Below are positions 18,275 through 27,023 of a DNA stretch of 64,000 bases, piece after piece. The first letter of the stretch is position 1. Every line of letters begins with the position of its first letter. Below the pieces are notes generated by a model. It was given only the letters and a program-made list of their open reading frames with translations, did no database searches and was not told the origin of the DNA. This DNA is from Austwickia sp. TVS 96-490-7B. GTDB lineage: Bacteria > Actinomycetota > Actinomycetes > Actinomycetales > Dermatophilaceae. The stretch is from positions 712,397 through 776,396 of the forward strand of contig NZ_JAHPZL010000008.1 in the NCBI RefSeq assembly GCF_019331795.1. Reading direction: 5' to 3'. The position numbers were made by a program, and so were the translations under genes.

Positions 18275-19510
18275 TCAGTACAACGGCAGATGAGAATCCA
18301 CATCGTCACGCCAGGCCCCTAGGCCCCCTGCAAGATTCATAGCCGAGGTGTAGCCAGCGGCCCGGAGCGCGGCCACCGCTTTGGCCGATCTGACCCCAGA
18401 CCGGCAATAGACCACCACCGTCGCGTCGAGCGGGACCTCCGGCAGGGTCGGGTCGGCAAGCACCTGCCCTAGCGGTCGCCACAGAGCACGCCGGGCCGGC
18501 AAAGTCACCACTTCTCGTTCCGTAGATTCCCGTACGTCGAGAAGCACCACATCGGTGGAGTCCACGAGGCGAGCCGCAGTGCGGGCGTCCACATGCGGGA
18601 GATCGGTTGGCTCTGCTGTCGCTGACAGTGTCGACACGGTCCCCGCATCCCCATCTGCCACCACGCCACAGGTCAGCGGGTCATCTCGAAGCACCACGGT
18701 GGCGTTGGGGCCACAGGATGGACAGTCTGGACGGGACGAAAGCCGCACCTGCCCCACCGTCGCCGCTAATGCGTCGTACACCATCATCCGACCCACCAGA
18801 GGTTCCCCGATGCCGAGCAGGATCTTGACGACCTCAGTGGCCTGCCAAGTCCCAATCACACCAGGCAGGACCCCCAACACCCCACCTTGCTCGCAGGACG
18901 GCACCAGGCCTGGAGCCGGAGGTCGGGGGAAGACACACCGGTAACACGGCCCCTTCCCCGGCCACCACACACTGACCTGTCCATCAAAGCGAGAGACCGC
19001 ACCCCACACCAGCGGGCGCCCCACCACAACGCACGCATCGGACAACAGATATCGAGTCGGGAAATTATCGGTGGCGTCAACAACGACGTCATACGCCGCC
19101 ACCACCTGCGCAGCGCGTTCTGCGGTCAGTCGCCACGGATGCGCGACCACCTGCACTTCCGGATTGATCTGCGCGATCCGATCCGCAGCGGACTCGACCT
19201 TGGCTCTGCCCACATCGGCGGTGCTGTGCACGACCTGACGTTGCAGATTCGACCGGTCGACGACATCATCATCGACCACACCGACGGTGCCCACCCCAGC
19301 CGCCGCCAGATAGGTCAATACCGGACTACCCAGGCCACCCGCCCCCACCACCAACACCCGGGCAGCGCGCAACCGCATCTGACCGGCCACCCCCACATCG
19401 GGCAACAACAAGTGACGGGCATAACGGCTGCGCTCAGCGGCACTGAGCTGCCCTGACTCTGGGTTTCCGTCCCCCACCGCGACGTGCCCACCGACACCAT
19501 GCTGCTCCAT
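18275..19510 (-). CDS. moeZ: MoeZ, adenylyltransferase/sulfurtransferase
   Basis: 411 residues. N-terminal ThiF/MoeB fold with GAGGLGS (56-62), DATDNFPTRYLL, and two CxxC zinc pairs (CYRC and CPSC). The C-terminal rhodanese domain ends with the active-site loop YCRSGVRS (Cys about 369). MoeZ activates and thiolates sulfur-carrier proteins for molybdopterin, thiamine, cysteine and siderophore-type sulfur pathways in actinobacteria. It fits functionally with moaE at the left end of the window. Divergent from the TetR gene, with a 129-base shared promoter region. Confidence 0.9.
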   Translation of the reverse strand: MEQHGVGGHVAVGDGNPESGQLSAAERSRYARHLLLPDVGVAGQMRLRAARVLVVGAGGLGSPVLTYLAAAGVGTVGVVDDDVVDRSNLQRQVVHSTADVGRAKVESAADRIAQINPEVQVVAHPWRLTAERAAQVVAAYDVVVDATDNFPTRYLLSDACVVVGRPLVWGAVSRFDGQVSVWWPGKGPCYRCVFPRPPAPGLVPSCEQGGVLGVLPGVIGTWQATEVVKILLGIGEPLVGRMMVYDALAATVGQVRLSSRPDCPSCGPNATVVLRDDPLTCGVVADGDAGTVSTLSATAEPTDLPHVDARTAARLVDSTDVVLLDVRESTEREVVTLPARRALWRPLGQVLADPTLPEVPLDATVVVYCRSGVRSAKAVAALRAAGYTSAMNLAGGLGAWRDDVDSHLPLY

Positions 19511-19639
19511 GCCGGGAGGCTACCTGGCTAGGATGGACGACACCGCGTCGGGCATGCCCTGGCTCACCCGAACGCGCCCGCCGCGTAGTCGCGGCACACA
19601 CACCTGGACTCCAGGGACATCGTCGGGGAGGGAACTGAC

Positions 19640-20296
19640 GTGAACACCTATGTGGACCACCCGGGACCGGGTCGAGGCACCCGATTGTCCCGGCCTGCCC
19701 GCAGAGCAATGCTGCTTCAAGCCGCGCAGGAGGTTTTCGTCTCCGCCGGATATCACGCTGCGGCAATGGATGAAATCGCCGAACGGGCCGGGGTGAGCAA
19801 ACCTGTCCTCTACCAGCATTTCCCCGGCAAGATGGAGTTATACCTGGCCTTGCTAGATGATGCCAACGAGCAGCTCATGGCCACCGTGCTCAGCGCGCTG
19901 CAAAGCGCTTCCACCAACGTCGACCGGGTTGCCGCAACCATGGACGCGTACTTCGGTTTTGTCGCCCGCGAACGTACGCCGTACCGGCTGGTCTTCGAAT
20001 CAGACCTGGTCAATGACCCCGCCGTACGAGACCGTCTCGAAACGGTAGAGAACGCGATCGCGGAGGCCATCGCCCCGCTGATGCAGGAACAAACCAGTTA
20101 CACCCCGGACGAAGCCTTGCTGCTGGCGATGGGAGTGGTGGGCATGGCCCAACAGTCAGCCCGGTTCTGGCAATCCCGTCGTACGGAAATCCCTCAGGAT
20201 GCCGCAGCACGACTCATCGCCTCCCTAGCTTTTAAAGGCATCAAACGGTTGCCGCGGGACCACGAAGAGATAGCCCAAGTCTTCGCTGCGGACTGA
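19640..20296 (+). CDS. TetR family transcription regulator
   Basis: 218 residues from GTG 19640 with a GGGGAGGGA ribosome binding site. The helix-turn-helix is clear: MDEIAERAGVSKPVLYQHFP around residues 35-54, preceded by a conserved LQAAQEVFVSAGY. The C-terminal domain contains YFGFVARERTPYRLVFESDL, a feature of the Rv3208-like subgroup. It lies between moeZ (divergent) and the DUF3107 gene, the same position as in mycobacteria. The ligand and targets are unknown; autoregulation from the moeZ/TetR intergenic region is plausible. Confidence 0.88.
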   Translation: MNTYVDHPGPGRGTRLSRPARRAMLLQAAQEVFVSAGYHAAAMDEIAERAGVSKPVLYQHFPGKMELYLALLDDANEQLMATVLSALQSASTNVDRVAATMDAYFGFVARERTPYRLVFESDLVNDPAVRDRLETVENAIAEAIAPLMQEQTSYTPDEALLLAMGVVGMAQQSARFWQSRRTEIPQDAAARLIASLAFKGIKRLPRDHEEIAQVFAAD

Positions 20297-20453
20297 CCTC
20301 CAGCGACCACCCCCGCAGCGATCCCGCTAGTGCAGATGACCACGGACGAGCCAAGGCCAGGACGAATGTGCCAGCACTGTCGGGGGATACTGGGCTCGAC
20401 CACTGTGGCTCCATCCCGGACCGGGTTGGAGCGCGACGAAAGGAACGAACGAC

Positions 20454-20678
20454 GTGGAGATCCGCATCGGCGTCCAGCACTGCAGCCGCGAGCTCAGCTT
20501 CGAGTCCGAGCAGAGCCCTCAGGAGATCGAGGCGGCGCTCGCCGATGCCACGGCGACAGGTGCTGTGTTGCGCCTCGTCGACGCTAAGGGGTCGATCGTG
20601 TGTGTGCCCAGCTCTTCGATCGGATACGTCGAGATCGGCGCGCCCCGTCGGGGCGGTGTGGGTTTCGGCATGCTCTGA
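20454..20678 (+). CDS. DUF3107 family protein (TB9.4-like)
   Basis: 74 residues from GTG 20454 with an AAAGGAACG ribosome binding site. Sequence features VEIRIGVQHCSRELSFES and IGYVEIG are typical of DUF3107 (M. tuberculosis Rv3208A/TB9.4), which follows the TetR gene in many actinobacteria. The protein ends in a glycine-rich GGVGFGML. It is small, acidic and cytoplasmic; no biochemical function is known to me. It is followed by three consecutive palindromic elements. Confidence 0.85.
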   Translation: MEIRIGVQHCSRELSFESEQSPQEIEAALADATATGAVLRLVDAKGSIVCVPSSSIGYVEIGAPRRGGVGFGML

Positions 20679-20708
20679 GCGGCCTGTCCCCTGGTGGCGT
20701 CACCGACC

Positions 20709-20751
20709 GCCGGGGTGGTATCTGGGACATCCTCTCGAATACCACCCCGGC
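20709..20751. terminator. Inverted repeat 1 after the DUF3107 gene
   Basis: Perfect 13-base arms (20709-20721 and 20739-20751) around a 17-base loop, starting about 30 bases after the DUF3107 stop codon. Likely a terminator, no U-tract. It is the first of three palindromes in 131 bases. Confidence 0.55.
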
Positions 20752-20760
20752 GTCGTGGCA

Positions 20761-20796
20761 ATCCCAGCGGAGCAGACCAGTCTGCCCCGCTGGGAT
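20761..20796. repeat. Near-perfect palindrome 2 after the DUF3107 gene
   Basis: A 36-base palindrome: 17-base arms with one mismatch and only CA at the centre. Such a tight dyad is unusual for a plain terminator and could be a protein site or a cruciform. It is nine bases from inverted repeat 1. Confidence 0.6.
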
Positions 20797-20823
20797 GAAG
20801 GTACCGCTGATCCCATCTGATGA

Positions 20824-20839
20824 CCGTTCGCACGAACGG
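20824..20839. repeat. Short palindrome 3 after the DUF3107 gene
   Basis: CCGTTCG-CA-CGAACGG: seven-base arms again around a CA centre, about 117 bases upstream of the ribosome binding site of the GlsB-like gene, so it may be an operator for that gene. Confidence 0.45.
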
Positions 20840-20955
20840 ATCTGCCACTCAGCCCGTGACGGGGTGAGAGAGGTGTGGCATCGGTCGCGGGGGGTATGGC
20901 ACATCCTGTGGTGCGGCGATTCCGTGCCGCAGTGTCAATGAAGGAGATTGTGACA

Positions 20956-21219
20956 GTGCTCAACCTCATCAGCGCCATCGTCGCCGGCGCTATCATCGGC
21001 GGGCTTGCACGGCTGGTCATGCCTGGACGGCAAAACATCTCGTTGCTCATGACCATCATCCTGGGCATCCTCGGATCGGCGGTGGGATCGTGGGTGTTGA
21101 CCTCGGTGCTGCGCGTCGGGGACCCGGGCAGTTTCAGCCTGATCGGCCTGATCACCGGTGTGGCCTGCGCCGCGGGACTCATCACGCTGTACCTGAACAT
21201 CACCCGTCGTCGCGGCTGA
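20956..21219 (+). CDS. GlsB/YeaQ/YmgE family (transglycosylase-associated) membrane protein
   Basis: About 87 residues, three membrane helices. The family pattern is visible: LISAIVAGAIIGGLARLVMPG, then ILGILGSAVGSWV and the final helix GVACAAGLITLYLNI. These proteins are induced by stress in many bacteria; the molecular role is unclear. GTG 20956 is nine bases after AAGGAG (20941-20946) and is preferred; GTG 20950 and ATG 20938 are in-frame alternatives. A strong hairpin follows at 21241-21283. Confidence 0.8.
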   Translation: MLNLISAIVAGAIIGGLARLVMPGRQNISLLMTIILGILGSAVGSWVLTSVLRVGDPGSFSLIGLITGVACAAGLITLYLNITRRRG

Positions 21220-21240
21220 CGTCGACCCATGAGCAGTGAA

Positions 21241-21283
21241 GGACGACGGGTCCTGACGCAACAGGATTCGGGGCCCGTCGTCC
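21241..21283 (+). terminator. Terminator after the GlsB-like gene
   Basis: Ten-base perfect outer arms (21241-21250 and 21274-21283) with an inner five-pair stem (TCCTG/CAGGA), no clear T-run. It separates the membrane protein gene from the helicase leader. Confidence 0.7.
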
Positions 21284-21479
21284 TGCCGGGGTAGCATCGA
21301 AGATGACATTCGGTGCCCGATCGGCTTGACGAACCGTCCATGTGGGACGCAGCGCAGACTTTCTGAAGACCTCCGATCGGCCCAGCACGCCCGTGCCGAC
21401 TGCCCGGCGTACGACGTCTCTTCCCGTGCGACGCGGAGACGCCCCGGCAGCCCTTTGACGGGCCCGATCGAGAGACGAC

Positions 21480-23042
21480 ATGAGCACAGAACTCACTGAT
21501 GACCTGGCACACGACCTTCCCACCATCGACGGTGGCGACAATCCGACGGTAGCCCCGGACACCAGCTTCGCCAGTTTTGGCGTGCACGCCGACATCGTGA
21601 CGGCTTTGGCTGATCACGGCATCGTCACCCCGTTCCCCATTCAAGCTATGACCCTCCCGGTGGCCTTAGGTGGCCACGACATCATCGGTCAAGCCAAGAC
21701 AGGCACCGGCAAGACCTTGGGGTTTGGCGTTCCTCTCTTGGACAAGATCGTCGCGCCGATTGACCCCGGATACGCCGACCTGGACTATCCCGGCCGCCCA
21801 CAGGCCTTGGTCGTCGTCCCCACGCGTGAGCTGGCAGTCCAAGTGGGCACGGACCTTGGCAAAGCGGCTGCCAAACGGGGCATCCGCGTCGAATGCATTT
21901 ACGGCGGTCGGGCTTTCGAGCCGCAGATTGCCGCATTGACTCGCGGTGTCGACGTGGTCGTGGGGACGCCCGGCCGTCTCATCGACCTGACCCAGCAACG
22001 CCACCTCAACCTGCATTCAGTGCGCACCGTGGTCCTCGACGAGGCTGACGAGATGCTTGACCTCGGTTTCTTGCCTGATGTGGAGCGCCTCCTCGGTCAA
22101 ACTCCCACGTCCCGCCAAACGATGCTTTTCTCAGCGACCATGCCAGGCGCTGTGGTGTCCTTGGCCCGGCGATACATGACTCAACCGACGCACATTCGGG
22201 CGATGGCTGCCGGGGACGAAGGAAGCACCGTCTCAGCGATCGAGCAGTTCATTTACCGAGCCCATGCGATGGACAAAGTCGAGATGGTCAGTCGGATCTT
22301 GCAGGCTCAGGGCCGCGGCTTGACGATCATCTTCACCCGCACCAAACGCACCGCGGCGAAAGTGGCTGAGGAACTCACCGACCGCGGGTTCGCAACGGCA
22401 GCGCTCCACGGAGATCTAGGTCAGGGCGCCCGCGAGCAGGCGATGCGCGCCTTCCGTAATGGCAAAGTCGATGTCTTGGTCGCCACAGATGTCGCTGCGC
22501 GCGGAATCGACGTGGACAACGTCACCCATGTCATCAATTTCCAGTGCCCTGAAGACGAAAAGACGTATCTGCACCGCACCGGCCGGACAGGTCGGGCCGG
22601 TCAGACCGGGGTGGCTGTCACCCTCGTTGACTGGGACGATCTGCCCCGATGGACTCTCATCAATAAGGCCCTTGACCTGGGCATCACCGAACCGATAGAG
22701 ACGTACTCCAGCAGTGAGCACCTCTACGCTGACTTGGACATCGCCCCGTCAGTCACCGGTCGGTTGCCCCGCACAGCGCGGGTGCGTGCCGGATTGCGCG
22801 CCGAACGCATCGAAGACCTCGGGGAGACCGGGGCGTCAGCGGGCAAAGGCCGCAGCCAACGGAGCGGACGACGTCAGAGCAGCTCCCACGATGGCAAAGC
22901 TGCTGACACCTCAGCTGATCGTCGCAAGGGCAGCACCAACGACACTGAAGGAGAGCGGCGCCCACGGCGGCGTCGACGTACCCGCGGTGGAGTCACGGTC
23001 AGTGACGCAGCCGCCGCGGACACCGCGGGTTCGCAGAGCTGA
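21480..23042 (+). CDS. RhlE-type DEAD-box RNA helicase
   Basis: 520 residues. All core motifs are present: a Q-motif region (FPIQAMTLP), Walker A AKTGTGKT, PTRELAVQ, TPGRLID, DEADEMLDLGF, SAT, and HRTGRTGRAG. The C-terminal 90 residues are basic and low in complexity (RRPRRRRRTRGG), probably for RNA binding. RhlE-like helicases act in RNA turnover and ribosome assembly, often at low temperature. About 200 bases of untranslated leader lie between the preceding terminator and the ATG. Placement after TetR and DUF3107 mirrors M. tuberculosis Rv3211. Confidence 0.88.
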   Translation: MSTELTDDLAHDLPTIDGGDNPTVAPDTSFASFGVHADIVTALADHGIVTPFPIQAMTLPVALGGHDIIGQAKTGTGKTLGFGVPLLDKIVAPIDPGYADLDYPGRPQALVVVPTRELAVQVGTDLGKAAAKRGIRVECIYGGRAFEPQIAALTRGVDVVVGTPGRLIDLTQQRHLNLHSVRTVVLDEADEMLDLGFLPDVERLLGQTPTSRQTMLFSATMPGAVVSLARRYMTQPTHIRAMAAGDEGSTVSAIEQFIYRAHAMDKVEMVSRILQAQGRGLTIIFTRTKRTAAKVAEELTDRGFATAALHGDLGQGAREQAMRAFRNGKVDVLVATDVAARGIDVDNVTHVINFQCPEDEKTYLHRTGRTGRAGQTGVAVTLVDWDDLPRWTLINKALDLGITEPIETYSSSEHLYADLDIAPSVTGRLPRTARVRAGLRAERIEDLGETGASAGKGRSQRSGRRQSSSHDGKAADTSADRRKGSTNDTEGERRPRRRRRTRGGVTVSDAAAADTAGSQS

Positions 23043-23045
23043 CCG

Positions 23046-23936
23046 TCACGGGGAGGAGGGTGTGAGCTGGCCCGTCGCTGGCTGATCGTCCTCCTCCCCC
23101 ACCAGCCCGGCCCAGTCGCTTTTTGCTGGAAGGTACGCCGCCCCTTCCGGGCAGTGTTGTTGCATATCGCACCACGCACACAGTGGGGACAACCGAGGCG
23201 TCAAGAGTGATGCTTCCCGGCCTTCTTCTTCGAATGCCGTGGCAGCTCGCCGGAGATCCTCAGTGATCGAATCTGCTTCGTCGATCTTGCGTTGCAACGA
23301 TGCGTCGGTGTGTTCGTGGACAGCGATGGTGCCGGTGGGGATGTGGTGAAGTTCGACCCGGGTGCACGGCCGCCGAAATACGCGAGCCGCCCCGACCGCA
23401 TATAGAGCTAACGCTGAGGACAGTCTGGCGTCGTCATCTGTGGGAGGCTGTCGCCCTGTCTTATAGTCCACGACGACTAGTTCGCCGTCGCGGTCGTCCA
23501 GCCGGTCGATGCGGCCACTGAACGCCAGCGACTGAGTCGTGAAGGACACCGTGCGTTCCACTCCAGCAGGGCGAGAGTCTCGCATCGATCCAATGCTGCG
23601 CAAATAGGCCGAGACCTGCCACGCCACTCGAGCCCGCCACCGCATGGACTGCTCAGCGTCACGAAACCCGGTGTCATGCCACGCCTGGGACACCAGATCA
23701 GTCACCAGCTGGGGAGTCCGGGAGGACGGTTCCACGTCCCAGAAGTCACGCAAAACGTCATGGGTGATCGTGCCTACCGTCGTGTGCGCCCGTTGTGGTC
23801 GCGCTTTCGGTCGTGGCCGGTCCAGGTAGCGGAACCGGTATTGGCGTGGGCAATCCAACCACGTGTTCATCCGGCTGGGACTAGCCGATACCAACCGTCG
23901 AGGCATCCCCGCCAACAGGGATTGATCTGGTGTCAT
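23046..23936 (-). CDS. RecB-family PD-(D/E)XK nuclease with Fe-S cysteines
   Basis: 296 residues from ATG 23936, which overlaps the marC stop (TGATG). The N-terminal LSPSR-type start SASPSRMNTWLDCPRQYRF supplies the first cysteine, GTITHDVL the His, SGRIDRLDD and LVVVDYKTG the Asp and Glu/Lys, and CAWCDMQQHC three more cysteines. This is the Cas4/AddB-like single-domain nuclease arrangement with an iron-sulfur cluster. There are no cas genes nearby, so a repair role is more likely. An in-frame upstream extension to 24002 would lie inside marC and is rejected. Confidence 0.82.
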   Translation of the reverse strand: MTPDQSLLAGMPRRLVSASPSRMNTWLDCPRQYRFRYLDRPRPKARPQRAHTTVGTITHDVLRDFWDVEPSSRTPQLVTDLVSQAWHDTGFRDAEQSMRWRARVAWQVSAYLRSIGSMRDSRPAGVERTVSFTTQSLAFSGRIDRLDDRDGELVVVDYKTGRQPPTDDDARLSSALALYAVGAARVFRRPCTRVELHHIPTGTIAVHEHTDASLQRKIDEADSITEDLRRAATAFEEEGREASLLTPRLSPLCAWCDMQQHCPEGAAYLPAKSDWAGLVGEEDDQPATGQLTPSSP

Positions 23937-24556
23937 CAGTTGGCTCCGTGGACAAAACCAACGACACCGTCGGCCATCATCTGGACAGCAATCGCGGCGC
24001 ACAGCAGCCCGGCGATCCGGCTGACCAAGGTAGTTCCGCCTTCGCCGAGCAGCCGGTGGATCGCCCCGGCATACCGCATGGACAAATACACCACCAGCAT
24101 GGACGCCGCCAACGCCGCAATGATCGACACCTGCTGCCCCATCGTCCCGGCACGCTGCATCGCCACCATGATCGTCACGATCACGCCGGGACCAGCAAAC
24201 AGCGGCACCGCTAATGGCACCAACGCGATATGGGTCCGTCCCACTTCGGCCTTGTCATCTTCTTTCCCCAGCAGCAGTTCCAGGCCGATGAGCAACAGCA
24301 GCAGCCCCCCAGAGACCTGCAATGCAGGCACGGAAATTTTCAGATATTCCAGGATCTGTCGACCCAGCAAAGCAAAGGTCAGCAGCACGCCAAAGGCCAC
24401 CGTGGTCGCCCGAGCAGCCACTGCCAACCGTTCTTGCCGTTTGAAGGACTTCGTCAGTCCCAAAAACACTGGCAACGCCCCCGGCGGATCCAGAATCACC
24501 AATAAACTCACAAAAACCGATCCAAAAAAACTGACATCAAAAGCCACGGCCGTCAC
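23936..24556 (-). CDS. MarC family integral membrane protein
   Basis: 206 residues with six membrane segments. The N-terminal FGSVFVSLLVILDPPGALPVF carries the family's DPxG motif, and LAVPLFAGPGVIVTIMV the second repeat's AGPG motif. MarC proteins (UPF0056) are inner-membrane proteins of unsettled function, once linked to multiple antibiotic resistance. Coupled by overlap to the RecB-like nuclease gene and only 13 bases from the PHP gene, so three genes form one operon on this strand. Confidence 0.88.
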   Translation of the reverse strand: MTAVAFDVSFFGSVFVSLLVILDPPGALPVFLGLTKSFKRQERLAVAARATTVAFGVLLTFALLGRQILEYLKISVPALQVSGGLLLLLIGLELLLGKEDDKAEVGRTHIALVPLAVPLFAGPGVIVTIMVAMQRAGTMGQQVSIIAALAASMLVVYLSMRYAGAIHRLLGEGGTTLVSRIAGLLCAAIAVQMMADGVVGFVHGAN

Positions 24557-24569
24557 TGCCCTCCCCCGT

Positions 24570-25484
24570 TCATGGCTGAAGCACCGGGATCGCAGTGGGC
24601 CGGGAAATCAGCTGCTCGTACGCCGTGCGATCAGTGACACACTGCGCCAGCCTGTGCGGTTTGCCCGTGCCGTGATAGTCACTGGACCCCGTCGCGACCA
24701 GCCCACACACCCGGGCGATATCTTCAGCATGAGCCACCTGGTCAGGTGTGTGATCAGGGTGGTGAGTCTCCAGTCCGACCAGGCCATGTTCGACCATTTC
24801 TTCGATGACGTCGTCGGCAACCACCCGACCCCGCACCGCAGCACATGGATGAGCCAACACTGGTATCCCTCCCGCCTCGATGATCAACTGCAACGCCTCC
24901 ACCGTGGTCAATGCGTGATGGGGGACGACGTACGGCGACCCGTCGTACAAGAACCGGCGGAAAGCCTCCGCTCGATCCTGAACCACCCGAAGAGTGACCA
25001 ATGTGTCAGCAATATGGGGACGACCAATGGTGGCCCCCGCCGGAACATGCGATGCCACATCATCCATGGTGATCGGCAAATCCGCAGCAAGCGCCTCGAC
25101 GATACGCCTCGCACGATCGTGTCGACTACGACGCATCTTGGCGAGGCGATCCTGCAACGGCTGATACGTCGGGTCGTGCAGATAGCCCAGGATATGCACC
25201 GAGATATCGGATGTTGATGCCGTTGGTCGTGCGGGGGTAGCGCCAGGCGAGGGTGTGCTCTGAGCCGCTCGGGAGCCGTCGACCCGGCAGGTCACTTCAA
25301 TTCCTCTGACCACGGTGACACCGCGATGCATCGCTGCCTCTTCGGCCGCAGCCCAGCCGTCAGTGGTGTCATGGTCAGTGAGTGCCACCACGTCCACGCC
25401 TGCTGCGGCGGCGGCGGCGATCAACTGCGCCGGACTGTCAGTGCCATCGCTGGCGGTGGAATGAGTATGAAGGTCGATGAGCAC
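24570..25484 (-). CDS. PHP-domain phosphoesterase (TrpH/RNase AM-like)
   Basis: 304 residues. PHP metal-binding motifs: DLHTHSTASDGT at residues 4-15, ALTDHDTTDGW, HPCA, LETHHPDHT and GSSDYHGTGKPH. The family hydrolyses 3',5'-bisphosphonucleotides or short RNA ends (YciV/TrpH). A Ser/Ala/Pro-rich insertion near residue 75-90 is not conserved in the family as I know it. First gene of the PHP-marC-nuclease operon. Confidence 0.87.
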   Translation of the reverse strand: MLIDLHTHSTASDGTDSPAQLIAAAAAAGVDVVALTDHDTTDGWAAAEEAAMHRGVTVVRGIEVTCRVDGSRAAQSTPSPGATPARPTASTSDISVHILGYLHDPTYQPLQDRLAKMRRSRHDRARRIVEALAADLPITMDDVASHVPAGATIGRPHIADTLVTLRVVQDRAEAFRRFLYDGSPYVVPHHALTTVEALQLIIEAGGIPVLAHPCAAVRGRVVADDVIEEMVEHGLVGLETHHPDHTPDQVAHAEDIARVCGLVATGSSDYHGTGKPHRLAQCVTDRTAYEQLISRPTAIPVLQP

Positions 25485-25746
25485 AATCCTCAGCCTAGGT
25501 GATCTGCTGTTTCGCAGGTGTCGAATGAGGCGGTCGTGCCGACGGCTGAGGTCCTCTCCGACTCGACGGGCACTCCCCTAGTCGGTGGGGACGTGCCGTC
25601 CTGGTGGGTGGCATGGCACCCACCGGTCCGTTGTCCCCCACGCGGTCGATACTCGTCCGCCACGTGTCCGCTCCAGGGAGGAGGCAGTCCCGCAATGCAT
25701 AGTCACGTCGCCAGCATCCCGCGTGGATAAAGAACGCCCACCATAG
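25485..25746. other. Intergenic region between the PHP and mesaconyl-CoA hydratase-like genes
   Basis: 262 bases without a convincing gene. Short ORFs exist on both strands (for example 25518-25730) but show no recognisable family or good ribosome binding site. GGTGGGTG and CACCCACC (near 25605-25625) form a small hairpin that may be a terminator for an RNA from this region. Confidence 0.4.
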
Positions 25747-26823
25747 TCAGCTGGATCGCGGTCCGGTGCGGCGGCGCGGTATTAATACGGTGTAGTCGAG
25801 GTCAAGCGTGACGTCTGGTAAGTATTTCCCGTGATCGTCCTGGTAAGGGTAGTCATGACAGGGACGGTCCTTGGTGGCGACAGTTCGAAGCCGCAACGCT
25901 CCGATGTCGTCGCGCCCTGGGAGTGCCATGCGGTCGAGAACGTGCGTCCACGCGTAGACAGTGTGCCCGGCGAACGTCGGTGCTGTATGAGTACCACCGT
26001 TAATGGCAGCCACCGACAAAGCATTCCCCAACCCGTTAAAGCTGAGTGCGCGTGCCACGCTCATGATGTTGCCTCCGTAAACGATCCGTCGCCCGTGACG
26101 CCCTTGGCCTTCGGCATGCTGGTTGAAGTGGACTTTGGCAGTGTTCTGGTAGAGGCGGGTAGCCATCATGTGTTCGGCCTCCTCGATAGTGGTGCCGTCG
26201 ACGTGATCGATGCGTTCCCCGATGTCGTAGTCATCCCACAGGTACGGCGACCCGGCGAGAAGGATGTCGTACGCATCAGGGCGGATCTGCCAGGGAACGT
26301 GGAGTACGTCGATAGGCACAACCTTGGGAAGGTCAGGAATGACAGGGTCAGGTGTGAGTGAAGCGGGGTGGCGTTTGTTCACCATGACCCAACGGTGGTA
26401 GTCGAGGACTAGCTCGCCGTGTTGGTTCTCGCCGAGGGTGTGGACGTAGACGACCCCGGTGCGTTGGGAGGAGTTCTCTTTCAGTCCTTCGATGACGGAG
26501 TGTGCGCTGAGAGTGTCACCGGGGTAGACCGGTACGCCGAAAACTCCCCTGGCATAGCCTAGATTGGCGACGGCGTTGAGGGAGATATCTGGGACAGTCT
26601 TACCGAAAACGATGTGAAAGACGAGCAGCGAATCCAATGGCATACGGTCTTGGCCGCAGGAAGCCGCGAAAGTGGCAGCGCTGGTGACAGCAAACCGGGA
26701 GCCGTAGAGCGCCTGGTAGAGCGCGACATCACCGTCGGTGACGGTACGCGGAGTGGAGTGACGGATACGTTGGCCGACTTCGAAGTCTTCAAAATAGTTG
26801 CCGCTCAGTGCTTTTGGACTCAT
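25747..26823 (-). CDS. Mesaconyl-CoA hydratase-like MaoC family dehydratase
   Basis: 358 residues from ATG 26823 (GGAG nine bases upstream); a GTG at 26883 would add 20 residues not seen in homologues. Two hotdog domains: the first contains NYFEDFEVGQRIRH and LYGSRFAVTSA, the second DDYDIGERIDHVDGTT, YQNTAKVHFNQHAEGQ and GGTHTAPTFAGHTVYAW. These motifs match mesaconyl-CoA (beta-methylmalyl-CoA) hydratases of the ethylmalonyl-CoA pathway, which interconvert mesaconyl-CoA and beta-methylmalyl-CoA. The matching lyase candidates lie at 50.6-52.6 kb. It stands alone between a core operon and the toxin region. Confidence 0.8.
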   Translation of the reverse strand: MSPKALSGNYFEDFEVGQRIRHSTPRTVTDGDVALYQALYGSRFAVTSAATFAASCGQDRMPLDSLLVFHIVFGKTVPDISLNAVANLGYARGVFGVPVYPGDTLSAHSVIEGLKENSSQRTGVVYVHTLGENQHGELVLDYHRWVMVNKRHPASLTPDPVIPDLPKVVPIDVLHVPWQIRPDAYDILLAGSPYLWDDYDIGERIDHVDGTTIEEAEHMMATRLYQNTAKVHFNQHAEGQGRHGRRIVYGGNIMSVARALSFNGLGNALSVAAINGGTHTAPTFAGHTVYAWTHVLDRMALPGRDDIGALRLRTVATKDRPCHDYPYQDDHGKYLPDVTLDLDYTVLIPRRRTGPRSS

Positions 26824-27023
26824 GGAGTGATTCTCCGGGAGCAGGGACCCTTGCGGTGGTGGAGCCATAGTGGCGATACTCACGTGCGAGGCAGGACTCA
26901 GTATCAGTGTGGAGGAGATCTGGACCTGTTTATTGCCAAGTTGGAGACCTGGCCTGGATGCTCTGCTAATCTACGGCTGTTCATAGCATTGATTATTTTA
27001 CAGCCGAAGCAACAAGGGAAGAT

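Noticed and set aside
23046..23936. RecB-like nuclease as a CRISPR Cas4 protein
   Set aside because: Similar domain layout, but no cas genes or repeat array in the window.
23676..25217. 513-codon plus-strand ORF across marC and the PHP gene
   Set aside because: Low-complexity Pro/Ser/Thr/Arg product crossing two well-supported genes on the other strand.
25518..25730. 70-codon ORF between the PHP and hydratase genes
   Set aside because: No ribosome binding site, family or conserved motif; kept only as a note on the intergenic region.
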